Positions 1 through 7,136 of a stretch of 15,457 nt of DNA are shown here, one piece after another. The DNA is taken from NCBI GenBank assembly GCA_002723015.1, contig PBNG01000099.1, forward strand, positions 1-15,457, given 5' to 3'. The notes below the pieces were generated by a model that searched no databases, had not been told where the DNA came from, and saw nothing but the letters and a program-made list of their open reading frames with translations. This DNA comes from Roseibacillus sp. (lineage in GTDB: Bacteria > Verrucomicrobiota > Verrucomicrobiae > Verrucomicrobiales > Akkermansiaceae). The first letter of the stretch is position 1, and each line of letters starts with the position of its first letter. The position numbers and the translations under genes are program-made.

Positions 1-2214
1 ATCACCTACACTGACCGCACAATTCGGTCGAACGTGTCTATTCCATTCGGACGGGGATCGACCAAGGTTCACAGTGCGAACCCTGCCCGTGAACATCCCG
101 GGGGCAACACGAGGGTCAATGGACCCGATGCGAGCCCTGCTCATTACACCGGCTGGATGCTTATGAGCTTGCAACCCACAACGATCGAGCCGGGCCAGAC
201 TCTCGTCTTCAGCCCGCGCCAGCACTCGGAATACCAGATCTATAATATCGCCCGCAATGTTCTCTCGGCCTCGGTTGCTCCGGACCCAAGTGTTTATTTT
301 TATCAGGACCTAGTTTACATCCATCCCAAAGTGCCCGCGAGCTTCATTGAGTTCCCTGGGGCCGGCAACACGTCCGGCGGAGACAACTACATGATGTCAC
401 TTAAGAGCACCGGAAGGTCCCGAAGTTTCAATGACTCCAGCTTCAACTCGATGCAGTCTATCGTCTACGCCAATACCTCCGTGCAGGCGGGGGGTAGCGA
501 TGAGCTTCCGGTGCAATGGAGTAGTGGCCGCGGTGGTCGTGTACCCGAGCCGAGGGTCCACCAGCTCGCTAGCAGCGCGGGCCGGCTTCCAGGGACTGCA
601 ATCCCTGACACAAGGACGAGGGATGGCTTTCGCATCCGTTGGTGGGATGAGCATCGTTCCAACATCCTCGGTTCCGGCCAGTTGCGGGGGCAACCACAGC
701 ATCTCAAGACTTCGGTGATCGGTACTTGGAACCCCCGGGCCGCCTACTTCTGCCGGAACCCCTGGGACAACGTCACGGACCTTCCTCCTCATTTCTATGG
801 AGTGTATACCCGCGACTTGTTCGACCAGAGAGTCAGCTGGCAGAATATGATGCCCCGTTCGATAGACGGCAAAAATGTGAGCTGGCCCTTCGGTGAGCCT
901 CTGAGTGCGCCGGACGACGGGGTCGTTCTCTTTGATGTGCCGCGTGAGGAGATTGGGATCCCCTCGCTGGGGTACCTTCGTCATCTCAAGCTGTCGGAAT
1001 TTGGATGGCATCCGAGCTATGCGGTGGGCAACTCTCTCGTCGATCCCCGGGTGGGCCGCCTGCACACCAGTCCGGTCCTGCGAACCTCTCAGGAAAAGCG
1101 GAATAACGGGTGGAACCAGTACCTCTTTGGTCACGCGGGAGGCAGGACCTCGGGAAGGGGGCCGGACTACTGGGCGATGCTAACCCGGCAGATTCTCTTC
1201 AACCGGCCTGATGATCACTTCGTGGTCTATGACCTCAGCTACGAGGCCAATTTCAACCTCTGGGATAACTTCTTTGTTTCGACCGGTAATCCCGCCCGGA
1301 AGCAGGCCTTTGTTAGAAATCCGGAGGAGAATCCTCTGCCGAATGGGCGTTTCCAATTGATTGGAACTGGCACGGACGTAGACCGTGATGTTGTCGATTT
1401 CCACCGCGCCGCGAGCCAGCTCTGGCTTAATGGCGGATTCAACGTGAATTCGGTCAGTGTGGACGCATGGAAGGCCGTGCTGGCCTCCGCGATGAACGCC
1501 GGGAACTATGCCAGCGAGGACGCGATTCCCTATCCACGGGTAATCAACCCCCCCAACGGTGAGTATCTTGGTGGAAACTGGGATGACGAGGAAGCAACCT
1601 CAGGGTTTCTGAGTATCGATGGCAGTGATGCCACCGACAGCGAACTTGAGCGCCTCGCCCAGGAAATTGTGCGGGAGGTTAAGGAAAGAGCTCCCTTCTT
1701 TGGCCTTTCCGATTTCATCAACCGCCGGCTGGTTGCGAGCGAGCATGGCGACGCCGGCCCGATTGAGGCTGCCATCCAGCGTTCCGGGATCAATGCCGAG
1801 TTTGATGAGAATGAACTCCTCCGGATACCCAATGCCGAGCGCGACCGACTGCGGAACGTCAGCTTTGATAACATGCGTGATGCGACTCGTCTTGAGCAGA
1901 CCCAGAAACCGAATTCGGTGGCATGGGGCCTTCCGGGATATCTGACCCAGGGAGACGTGGTGCAGGCGATTGGATCAGCGCTGCGACCGAGGTCGGATTC
2001 CTTCATCGTCCGAGCTTATGGTGAGTCTGTTGATGTGCAGGGCGAGGTCAAGGCTCGTGCATGGTGTGAGGCCATTGTCCAACGTACTCCGGAGCCCATA
2101 AACCCTGACTCAAGTGGACTCAACCCGATGGCCAAGCGGAACCCCGACGACCTTGAGTTTGGTAGGCGCTTCAAATTAGTGAGCTTCCGCTGGCTGAATG
2201 CAGAGGAGGTCTAG
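1..2214 (+). CDS. Verru_Chthon cassette protein A, C-terminal part (5' end outside window)
   Basis: The frame is open from base 1 without a convincing start (the codons before the GTG at 34 read ITYTDRTIRSN), so this is the 3' part, about 737 codons, of a longer gene. The protein matches what I know of the large 'Verru_Chthon cassette protein A' family: EPGQTLVFSPR near the start, then RDGFRIRWWDEH, GIPSLGYLRHLKLS with YAVGNSLVDPRV, GGFNVNSVSVDAWKAVL, FFGLSDFINRRLV, SFIVRAYGESVD, ARAWCEAIVQRTPEPINPD and a final FGRRFKLVSFRWL. The family normally exceeds 1000 residues and sits in paralogous cassettes with proteins carrying prepilin-like N-termini; its function is unknown. A surface or envelope role is inference. 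The other cassette members should lie to the left, since none follows here. I see no frameshift inside the segment, and a terminator follows the stop. Confidence 0.8.
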   Translation: MTYTDRTIRSNVSIPFGRGSTKVHSANPAREHPGGNTRVNGPDASPAHYTGWMLMSLQPTTIEPGQTLVFSPRQHSEYQIYNIARNVLSASVAPDPSVYFYQDLVYIHPKVPASFIEFPGAGNTSGGDNYMMSLKSTGRSRSFNDSSFNSMQSIVYANTSVQAGGSDELPVQWSSGRGGRVPEPRVHQLASSAGRLPGTAIPDTRTRDGFRIRWWDEHRSNILGSGQLRGQPQHLKTSVIGTWNPRAAYFCRNPWDNVTDLPPHFYGVYTRDLFDQRVSWQNMMPRSIDGKNVSWPFGEPLSAPDDGVVLFDVPREEIGIPSLGYLRHLKLSEFGWHPSYAVGNSLVDPRVGRLHTSPVLRTSQEKRNNGWNQYLFGHAGGRTSGRGPDYWAMLTRQILFNRPDDHFVVYDLSYEANFNLWDNFFVSTGNPARKQAFVRNPEENPLPNGRFQLIGTGTDVDRDVVDFHRAASQLWLNGGFNVNSVSVDAWKAVLASAMNAGNYASEDAIPYPRVINPPNGEYLGGNWDDEEATSGFLSIDGSDATDSELERLAQEIVREVKERAPFFGLSDFINRRLVASEHGDAGPIEAAIQRSGINAEFDENELLRIPNAERDRLRNVSFDNMRDATRLEQTQKPNSVAWGLPGYLTQGDVVQAIGSALRPRSDSFIVRAYGESVDVQGEVKARAWCEAIVQRTPEPINPDSSGLNPMAKRNPDDLEFGRRFKLVSFRWLNAEEV

Positions 2215-2242
2215 AAGCTGTCGCGGAGCATTCCTCTTTCAG

Positions 2243-2275
2243 AGCCCATGGACCACTCCGGGCCATGGGCTTTTT
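2243..2275 (+). terminator. Rho-independent terminator after cassette protein A
   Basis: A perfect 9-bp stem (agcccatgg pairing with ccatgggct) encloses an 11-base loop and runs directly into TTTTT. It begins about 28 bases after the stop codon at 2214, so it should end the cassette transcript and separate it from the SHD1 gene downstream. The stem also reads symmetrically on the other strand, but only the plus strand has the T-run. Confidence 0.8.
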
Positions 2276-2411
2276 CCTGCTCTGCCGAGGAACTTCCTGT
2301 GAACCGGAAGGATCAGCCGCAGGGGTGCCGGAGTTCGTGGGCTCGCGAGTTGAAGGAGACTCTCAAGAATCGATTTGACGCTCCTCCCGGGCATGAGAGA
2401 AAGATGCCGCG

Positions 2412-3068
2412 ATGTTTTTCTTGCGCTACCTGTGTGTGACTCTGCTCTGCAGCATTCCGATAGTTGTGGTTCTCCCGGCTCATGCCGATGACGAACCGGA
2501 GGCAGAAAAGCCACGGGTGTGGACCAGTGCGGATGGGCGGAAACTCACCGGAACCCTCGAAGAAAAGGGAGAGGACTGGGTGAAGCTCCAAATCAAGGGC
2601 AAGGTTTACACCTTGAAGCTGGAGAAGCTCAGCAAGGAAGATCAGAACTACCTGAAGACGCACAAGATCAGGAAGCCCCTCCAGATCAGGACGGAGCTCA
2701 AGTCCTACAAGGACAACGATCTTGAGCAGACCGTTATGACTCTAGACGTTGAATTCACCAACATGGAGGAGAATTCCGAGCTCTACCTGCTTGTAGTCTG
2801 GATCTCCAAGAAGAAATCCGACCAGAGCAGTGGTTCCGTCAGTATCAAGGAGAAGTTGGAATGCTTCTACGACCGGGACGGGGTCTACTCCCACGAGGCC
2901 AGCTTTTTCGACAACAAGAACGGTGACGATTTTCGGGGCTGGGCCATCCGGGTGATGGACATGAAGGGCAAGGTTCTTACCGAGCGTGCCAGTAGCGCCG
3001 GCTACCTGCGGTATCTCAAGACGGTGATCACCCGCCGGGCTCCTGTGCCTCCCGAAGAAGACGAGTAA
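2412..3068 (+). CDS. Secreted SHD1 (SLA1 homology domain 1) protein
   Basis: A 218-residue protein. Residues 1-25 form a signal peptide with a hydrophobic core and an AHA cleavage site before DDEPE. Residues 34-83 match the SHD1 pattern common in exported proteins of Planctomycetota and Verrucomicrobiota: RVWTSADGRKLTGTL, then WVKLQIKGKVYTLKLEKLS and DQNYL. The rest (about 88-218) is a beta-rich region (VMTLDVEFTNMEENSELYLL, then YDRDGVYSHEASFF) that I do not recognise; it ends in an acidic tail. SHD1 was named from yeast Sla1, where it binds peptide sorting signals; its bacterial role is unclear. The ATG at 2412 was chosen because it opens the signal peptide. The ribosome-binding site is weak. 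It is likely transcribed alone, since a terminator precedes it and the next start is 212 bases away. Confidence 0.75.
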   Translation: MFFLRYLCVTLLCSIPIVVVLPAHADDEPEAEKPRVWTSADGRKLTGTLEEKGEDWVKLQIKGKVYTLKLEKLSKEDQNYLKTHKIRKPLQIRTELKSYKDNDLEQTVMTLDVEFTNMEENSELYLLVVWISKKKSDQSSGSVSIKEKLECFYDRDGVYSHEASFFDNKNGDDFRGWAIRVMDMKGKVLTERASSAGYLRYLKTVITRRAPVPPEEDE

Positions 3069-3280
3069 AAGTAAAACCGGTTCCGGGGGGACCTCCGTGA
3101 TTCTCTGTTCTGCGGACAGAAGGATGTCCATCTGCCTGAGGGTTCCTATCTCCTTCCCCGATTTGGAGGGGCGCGTCCACCAACGGCTTGCGGGAGTGAG
3201 TGGAATAGCCTCACTGTTTCAAGGCGCCCTTGCGCAAAGAGCCACAGAGGTTTACATCTGTCCTGATATTTTATTCTGTG

Positions 3281-4261
3281 GTGCGCGTCTGCCTTCTTAC
3301 AACTCAGGATCTGGATGCTGATCCCTTTCCATCCGACGACTGGCCGTGTGACCCGCGGCCCTTTCTTCCGGAGGCAGAATGGCAGGTGGAAACCCTCAGC
3401 AAGAAGACCTCGGTAGAGGTGGTCACCGGTCTGGTGGAGGGCGGCGAGTTTGACCTTTTCTTCAATCTCTGCGATGGGGCTGCCGATCAGGATATCCCGG
3501 GGATCGAGGTGGTGGAAACCCTCGAGAGGCTGGGAGTGCCCTTTACCGGGGCGACTTCGAATTATTATGAGCCGACCCGTGAGGAGATGAAGGAGGCCTG
3601 CCGGAAGGAGGGGATCGCCACCCCTGCCGGGGTGCTGGCCCGGAATGAGGCCGACGTGGAGAGGGCTGCTGACACGCTGCGCTTCCCGCTCTTCGTGAAG
3701 CACCACAACAGCTATGCTAGTGTGGACATAAGCCGGAATTCGCGGGTCCAGTCGAGGGTCGGTCTGCAGCAGCAGGCGCAGAAGATAATCTCTCGCCATG
3801 GCGGCGCCCTGATCGAGGAATACATTGAGGGGGTCGAGTGCACGGTGCTGGTGGCGGAGAATCCGGAGAATCCTGAGCGTCCGGTGAGCTACCTTCCGAT
3901 GCAGTACCGCTTTCCGGAGGGAGAGGAGTTCAAGCATGAGGAACTGAAATGGGTGGACTATGATGCGCTCTCCAGTTTTCCCGTTGAGGACCCCCGACTT
4001 GCCTACCGTCTACGAGAGGAAGCTGGGCGTTTTTTCGTGGCGCTGGGGGGAGCGAGCTTTGGCCGCTGCGATGTGCGGGTGGATCCCGAGGGAATCCCCT
4101 ACTTCCTGGAGATCAATCCCAACTGCGGAGTGTATTATCCGCCGACAGATCCCGGTAGCGCGGACCTGTGTCTGATGCAGGACCCGGCGGGACACGAGGG
4201 ATTCACGAGGCAGCTGGTGCGGGCGGCGTTTGCGCGTCAGGGGCGGCTCTGGCCGGAATGA
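3281..4261 (+). CDS. ATP-grasp ligase, D-alanine-D-alanine ligase-like
   Basis: This 326-residue protein has the D-Ala-D-Ala ligase (COG1181) layout. An N-terminal domain carries FDLFFNLCDGAADQDIPGIE and LGVPFTGATSNYYEPTREEM (the region that contains the start of the ligase core). The ATP-grasp part carries the nucleotide lysine (FVKHHNSYASVDIS, K about 140), the hinge motif IEEYIEGVECTV (about 178-189), and the metal-binding residues in RCDVRVDPEGIPYFLEINPN (Asp about 264, Glu 277, Asn 279). The likely reaction is ATP-dependent joining of a carboxylate to an amine through an acyl phosphate; the substrate is unknown. CGVYYPPTDPGS follows the metal motif and differs from ordinary Ddl. The frame opens upstream to a TTG at 3230, but similarity starts at MRVCLLTT (GTG at 3281, or 3278). 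No strong Shine-Dalgarno is visible. No cell-wall genes lie nearby, which argues against a housekeeping Ddl. Confidence 0.75.
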   Translation: MRVCLLTTQDLDADPFPSDDWPCDPRPFLPEAEWQVETLSKKTSVEVVTGLVEGGEFDLFFNLCDGAADQDIPGIEVVETLERLGVPFTGATSNYYEPTREEMKEACRKEGIATPAGVLARNEADVERAADTLRFPLFVKHHNSYASVDISRNSRVQSRVGLQQQAQKIISRHGGALIEEYIEGVECTVLVAENPENPERPVSYLPMQYRFPEGEEFKHEELKWVDYDALSSFPVEDPRLAYRLREEAGRFFVALGGASFGRCDVRVDPEGIPYFLEINPNCGVYYPPTDPGSADLCLMQDPAGHEGFTRQLVRAAFARQGRLWPE

Positions 4262-4280
4262 GAGAGCGTGTCAGCTCTCT
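4261..4280. terminator. Hairpin shared by two converging genes (possible weak terminator)
   Basis: A 7-bp perfect inverted repeat (agagagc, loop gtgtca, gctctct) touches the last base of the ATP-grasp stop codon and contains the stop codon of the opposing NdpA-like gene. On the plus strand only a short TTT overlaps and follows the stem, so termination is plausible but weak. Confidence 0.4.
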
Positions 4281-5335
4281 TTGGAATTGAAGTAGACCTT
4301 CAGGAAACCCATCGCGCGATCCTCGTCGAAGCCGCGCTCGATAGTGCCCTCCTGGAATTCGGGTAGAAGGCGTACTTCCACCCCGGTATCAAACTTCATC
4401 ACCCCGCCGACCTTTCTGTGAACCTTCGTCAGTTCCCCGGAGCTGATCCCGAATTCGTCGGAGAGAGGCTGGTTGTTCTCCTCCTCAAATTTAGCTTTAT
4501 ATTCCTTGAACCGGCTCACCATGGCAGGGTCCTTGCGCAAGACCTCTTCCTCGAATTCCTGCATGCTGAAGTGGTCGCGATTTTCAAAGAATTCGATGGC
4601 TCGGTTCGCTGCCATGGTTTTTTCTGCAATCCCTCCATCTTCCCCGGTCAGTGGGCTCTTTTCGCCCTGCAGGAAGGAAACAGCGAGGTCCGCAACCTGG
4701 GTCGTAAGGACTGAGTCATCGGTGAAGAGGCGAACCCCAAGGAACTCCTGAAGCCAGAATTTGGACTGGGCTCCGCCCCGGTCGAACGTCAGGACATGAT
4801 AACCGTTAGCTTCATCCGCGTTCAGGATGAGACAGCCCTTGTCGATCTTGTCAGGGTTGATTCCATGCTCGGTGGTGATGCGGAGGTCTCCATGGTCCGA
4901 GGAGATGCTGAGGAAGGGTTCTACCGTCTCAGATTTCAGGATGCAGAGAGCATCGACAGGCTCCTTACTCACCACCGCATTCCTGATTCGGGCAATACAA
5001 AGGTCTCCCGCCTTGATGTTGGGATGATCAGTTTTTGCATAGAGCCGCTTGGCCAGTTCGCACCCTTTTTCAAGGAAGGAACTTTCCCCTGAGAAGATCT
5101 CGCGGACACAGGAAAAGGTTTCGTTCTTGTCGAGGGAGGAGTGGTGGTCGAAGCGATACCGCACGTGGCTCCGGAAGGGTTTGAGGATCAACTGGGAAAA
5201 AAGGTCCCGGTCCTCTTTCCGGATCTCGCAGACCTCCCGTGAGGTCTCCAGGAGTTGACCGTTGACCCGATTGCCAACACGCGCGAGCACCACTGGTCCC
5301 GCAGTGGCCTTCTTGAAGCCGATGTCCAGAATCAC
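4271..5335 (-). CDS. Nucleoid-associated protein, NdpA/YejK type
   Basis: A 354-residue protein resembling the 37-kDa nucleoid-associated family (PF04245; E. coli YejK), especially the form common in Bacteroidota. Matching segments are an N-terminal VVLARVGNRVNGQLLETS, a middle LAKRLYAKTDHPNIKAGDL with VDALCILKSETVEPFL, the core HGINPDKIDKGCLILN with ANGYHVLTFDRGG, SKFWLQEFLGVRLFTDDSV, and a C-terminal helical FSMQEFEEEVLRKDP. The family binds the nucleoid in the cytoplasm and its biochemical role is poorly defined. The start is GTG at 5335: an in-frame TAG lies 12 bases upstream, and the family similarity begins within the first residues. The gene follows the sulfatase by 101 bases on the same strand, and its tail meets the ATP-grasp gene. 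A functional link to either neighbour is not evident. Confidence 0.75.
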   Translation of the reverse strand: MILDIGFKKATAGPVVLARVGNRVNGQLLETSREVCEIRKEDRDLFSQLILKPFRSHVRYRFDHHSSLDKNETFSCVREIFSGESSFLEKGCELAKRLYAKTDHPNIKAGDLCIARIRNAVVSKEPVDALCILKSETVEPFLSISSDHGDLRITTEHGINPDKIDKGCLILNADEANGYHVLTFDRGGAQSKFWLQEFLGVRLFTDDSVLTTQVADLAVSFLQGEKSPLTGEDGGIAEKTMAANRAIEFFENRDHFSMQEFEEEVLRKDPAMVSRFKEYKAKFEEENNQPLSDEFGISSGELTKVHRKVGGVMKFDTGVEVRLLPEFQEGTIERGFDEDRAMGFLKVYFNSKES

Positions 5336-5436
5336 GGGAAGACGCTAGAAGACATGCCACCGGGCAACACGGGAAAAGCAGGAAAGCCATTCCCAAGGTG
5401 CTCACATGCTTTCCACAGGACGCCAGCTACGGCCCC

Positions 5437-6996
5437 TTATTTACTGGCAGGCTGCTTGTTGGCGTTGACTCCGATCGGGGCCTGCGGCCACGGGGTCTCA
5501 CCGGGAGCCCACTTGGTGGGCTGTTTTGCCCGGACAGCGTCTACGTGCATGGTCAGCCACCTCGGAGGCTTGGCATTCTCCTTCTGGCCGTAGATGTAGG
5601 GGAGAGGAGGGTCCATCAGGAGTGGTTTTTCTCCCAGGGGCGGACGTTCGCTGTCCACCTGAGTGAGTCTGGCGGCGAGACGCTTGACGACTCCGGGATG
5701 TTCGTGGGCAACATCCTTCTTTTCGTAGGGATCCTTCGCAATATTGAAAAGCATCTTACCCATGAGCTTCCAGTCTCCGCTACGGATGGTGGGAACCCGG
5801 ACGCTGCCAGTGACCTCGAAGACGATTTCGTTGCGTGGACTGGCAGCCCCCTCAAAGAGCATGGCTGTCATGTCGAGTCCATCAACCTTGGTCTTCTGGG
5901 CGACCTTCGCCCCGGCTAGCTTGATGAAGGTAGAATAGAAGTCGGCGACGAACATCATTCCGTCATGGGAGCTGCGGGGCCTGGTATGCCCAGGCCAGCG
6001 TAGAAGGCAGGGCACCCGAACGCCTCCCTCAAAGGTGGTGTTTTTTGTACCACGCCACGGGGTGCTCATGGACTCGAGGACTGGACCGTTGTCGTTGGTG
6101 AAGATGAAGAGGGTATTGTCGCGAAATCCGTGCTGATCGATCGCTCGCGCGATTCTACCAACCGCGGTATCGAGGGAGCGTAGCATGGCGTCACGAATTG
6201 CGAGAGGATCCTTCTCCTCGTCAGGAACATCGGCGGGAGGATTAAGAGGGCCGTGGACGGCATTGAAAGGAACATAGAGGAAGAAGGGCGTCCCGGGGTT
6301 CTTGGCCCGTGCTGCGATGACTCTCTCTGCTTCGGCGGCAAAGAGGTCCGTAGCGTAGCCTTCTTCCTGGATGGGTTTCTGGTTGCGATGCCAGTCGTAG
6401 ACAGCGAAACGAGCTGGTGCATTGTGAACAATGGTCTTGGTGTAATAGTCGATGCCCCACGCATAGTGACCATACTGGTGCATGAACCCCTGGCCCATCG
6501 GGAGATGCTCTTCGAGCCACTCGCCACAGTGCCATTTGCCTACAAGGGCAGTGAAATAACCAGCTTCGCGCAGCGCTTCCGCAATCGTGCGTTCCTCGGT
6601 GGCCAGTGCATGGATTCGCCTCGTGGGTTCCCCCCGGTCGTTGTGGGCAAGAGTCAGGCCCAATGCCTTCAGGTAACTGGGCTTGCCAAAATCCTCGGAG
6701 CGCCAGTCCATCCAGTTGCGAAAAGCATAGCGACCGGTAAGAAAGGCGCCCCTAGTTGGTGCGCAGACGGAGTGAGTGTAGAATTGAGTCAGGCGTAGGC
6801 TCTCCCCGGCCAGGTTGTCGAGATGTGGAGTCAGGCCCCTGGTGCTTCCGTTGAACCCCGGCTGGTTCCACCCCATGTCATCCGACATGATGAAGACGAT
6901 GTTGGGACGGCTTCCAGCCTCGCCCTTTGCCTGCCCAATCGTGGGCAACAGGAGGAGAGAACAGAATCCGGTCAGGGTAAGAAAGATCTGCGTCAT
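5437..6996 (-). CDS. Secreted sulfatase (arylsulfatase family, Cys-type)
   Basis: A 519-residue sulfatase. Residues 1-23 form a signal peptide (hydrophobic core, then GQA before KGEAG). PNIVFIMSDDMGWNQPG carries the calcium-binding aspartates D39-D40. CAPTRGAFLTGR contains the C-x-P-x-R signature, so C78 should be converted to formylglycine; R82 supports it. Other conserved active-site features are GKWHCG (K154, H156), H249 in FNAVHGP, D302-N303 in FTNDNGP, and K318 in WRGTKNTTFEGG. The enzyme should hydrolyse sulfate esters of glycans in the periplasm or outside the cell; the exact substrate cannot be read from sequence. The length is normal for family S1. Maturation needs a formylglycine-generating or anaerobic sulfatase-maturating enzyme, which is not in this window. 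It lies downstream of the oxidoreductase on the same strand, but a terminator separates them. Confidence 0.93.
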   Translation of the reverse strand: MTQIFLTLTGFCSLLLLPTIGQAKGEAGSRPNIVFIMSDDMGWNQPGFNGSTRGLTPHLDNLAGESLRLTQFYTHSVCAPTRGAFLTGRYAFRNWMDWRSEDFGKPSYLKALGLTLAHNDRGEPTRRIHALATEERTIAEALREAGYFTALVGKWHCGEWLEEHLPMGQGFMHQYGHYAWGIDYYTKTIVHNAPARFAVYDWHRNQKPIQEEGYATDLFAAEAERVIAARAKNPGTPFFLYVPFNAVHGPLNPPADVPDEEKDPLAIRDAMLRSLDTAVGRIARAIDQHGFRDNTLFIFTNDNGPVLESMSTPWRGTKNTTFEGGVRVPCLLRWPGHTRPRSSHDGMMFVADFYSTFIKLAGAKVAQKTKVDGLDMTAMLFEGAASPRNEIVFEVTGSVRVPTIRSGDWKLMGKMLFNIAKDPYEKKDVAHEHPGVVKRLAARLTQVDSERPPLGEKPLLMDPPLPYIYGQKENAKPPRWLTMHVDAVRAKQPTKWAPGETPWPQAPIGVNANKQPASK

Positions 6997-7053
6997 GCCG
7001 TATCAAAGAGGAGCGGGCGTCAGATTCAAGAACTCTGTCGCTCTGTTCCATGG

Positions 7054-7093
7054 AAAGAAAGGCCCGCCTTCCCTTGCGGGGAAAAGCAGGCCT
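7054..7093 (-). terminator. Rho-independent terminator after the oxidoreductase gene
   Basis: Read on the minus strand, an aggcctgcttt arm pairs with aaggcgggcct through 11 positions, two of them G-U. The inner part closes further as ccc/ggg around gcaa. The stem runs into TTTCTTT. It lies about 45 bases after the stop codon at 7137, so it should end the oxidoreductase transcript before the sulfatase gene. Confidence 0.7.
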
Positions 7094-7103
7094 GATCTTG
7101 CCA

Positions 7104-7120
7104 CCGGGGTCTAACCCCGG
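7104..7120 (-). other. GC-rich hairpin just after the oxidoreductase stop
   Basis: A perfect 7-bp inverted repeat (ccggggt, loop cta, accccgg) lies about 16 bases after the stop codon and just ahead of the terminator at 7054-7093. It has no T-run of its own. It may protect the 3' end of the mRNA or help pause RNA polymerase; this is inference. Confidence 0.5.
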
Positions 7121-7136
7121 GCCGGGTAATCACGGG

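Noticed and set aside
397..1134. Long antisense ORF (245 codons) on the minus strand inside the cassette A gene
   Set aside because: It lies wholly opposite a well-supported coding region, and the peptide has no domain or plausible composition; it is a shadow of GC-rich codon use.
3195..3215. Inverted repeat agtgag/ctcact between the SHD1 and ATP-grasp genes
   Set aside because: Only 6 bp with a 9-base loop and no T-run, so I do not call it a terminator.
3146..3937. Antisense ORF (263 codons) opposite the ATP-grasp gene
   Set aside because: The plus-strand frame carries clear ATP-grasp motifs across the same bases, and the antisense peptide is rich in Arg, His and Leu without any motif.
6253..6798. 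Plus-strand ORF (181 codons) opposite the sulfatase
   Set aside because: The sulfatase active-site residues are encoded on the other strand across this stretch.
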